From NCBI GenBank assembly GCA_019925095.2, contig CM034388.1, positions 28,712,934 to 28,776,933 on the forward strand: DNA of 64,000 nt. The letters are read 5' to 3'. Position 1 is the stretch's first letter. Each line of letters starts with the position of its first letter. The notes below the pieces were generated by a model. The model searched no databases and was not told the origin of the DNA. It saw nothing but the letters and a program-made list of their open reading frames with translations. The DNA comes from Dendrolimus kikuchii. Its lineage: Eukaryota; Arthropoda; Insecta; Lepidoptera; Lasiocampidae. This document shows positions 63,529 to 64,000 of this stretch, piece by piece. A program made the position numbers and the translations under genes.

Positions 63529-64000
63529 TCCACAAGCCTAGAACTGCTGACAATAATAACCTTAGTTTTTTTCGGATTAACGCTCAGACCATAGGCTTGG
63601 CTCCAGTTAACAATTTTCGTAAAGTCCTTATTTGTAGTTTAAATTGCTTCTGAAAGTCGGTTAAAATTACATTGAATGTAGATTTGTAAATCATCTGCAT
63701 AAAGGTGGTAAGACGAAGAAAGGTTATTGGAAATCAAGTTAATGAAGGTAGCAAATAAGAGAGGTGATAAAACGCTGCCCTGAGGAACACCAGCAGACAA
63801 ATCATACCATGACGAATAAACATCATCAATGTGAATGCGTTGCCGGCGTCCAAATAGGTAAGTATAAAACCAGTCAATAGCTGTTGAAGATATTTTAAGA
63901 GAACTCAAGATTCCAAGAAGGACATCAAAATCAACATTATTAAAAGCACACTAAAGTCAAGCAGCGACAGTATAGTCAATAGACCATTTCCCATACCATG
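63529..64000 (-). pseudogene. CR1/L2-like LINE, reverse transcriptase part (copy C9, continued)
   Basis: The - strand codes AFNNVDFDVLLGILSSLKIS, WFYTYLFGRRQRI, LSAGVPQGSVLSPLLF, HLYADDLQIY (catalytic YADD), then YGLSVNPKKTKVIIVSSSRL. A 1-bp deletion breaks the DFSKAFN-type motif near 63952, and a TAA follows LSEAI at ~63639. It continues at 56442 beyond the BEL insertion and leaves the window at its right edge. Confidence 0.85.

Noticed and set aside
63200..63553. 117-codon - strand frame in the BEL LTR
   Set aside because: Overlaps promoter, TATA and poly(A) signals of an LTR on the other strand and has no family motif.
1..64000. A previously undescribed defence or metabolic gene system
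   Set aside because: All long frames belong to retrotransposons; no gene cluster, operon-like layout or host gene could be supported from the sequence.

Overview
ORGANISM. The window is AT-rich animal nuclear DNA, most likely from a lepidopteran insect. The evidence is the repeat content: BEL/Pao and other LTR elements, CR1/L2-like, R1-like, Jockey-like and RTE-like LINEs, Helitrons ending in CTAG, a hAT-type MITE, and tRNA-derived SINEs whose body text I recall from moth and butterfly sequence. The order is inferred from recalled repeat similarity, not from a host gene. I found no convincing host protein-coding exon, tRNA, rRNA or CRISPR array. Almost every open reading frame is transposon protein or chance. 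LAYOUT. 0-13 kb: 3' ends of CR1-like and RTE-like LINEs, Helitrons, fold-back MITEs and many copies of one ~310 bp repeat, called family A here. 13.9-14.6 kb: a solo LTR with a 4-bp target duplication. 16.4-17.3 kb and 23.3-23.7 kb: two 5'-truncated R1-like LINEs with clear target duplications. 20-21 kb and 35-36.4 kb: tandem pairs of a retroposon-like unit (Z). 27.9-28.3 kb: a hAT-like MITE. 32.4-33.1 kb: two head-to-tail Helitrons. 39.0-43.9 kb: a three-layer nest, in which a LINE fragment is split by a solo LTR and that LTR is split by an apparently full-length 4.07 kb LINE with one ~1,040-codon ORF. 44-55 kb: gene-poor sequence with repeat families V and Y, Helitrons and family A. 55.5-64 kb: a degenerate CR1-like LINE split by a BEL/Pao retrotransposon with an intact 1,760-codon polyprotein and LTRs that are identical by eye. 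HOW IT WORKS TOGETHER. There is no operon or pathway. The two coding units that look functional are the BEL/Pao polyprotein (57674-62956, + strand) and the single-ORF LINE (39412-42534, - strand, open up to 42693). Everything else is non-autonomous or broken, and the order of events can be read from nesting and target-site duplications. All comparisons were made by eye. Family and clade names rest on recalled motifs, and no database search was run.
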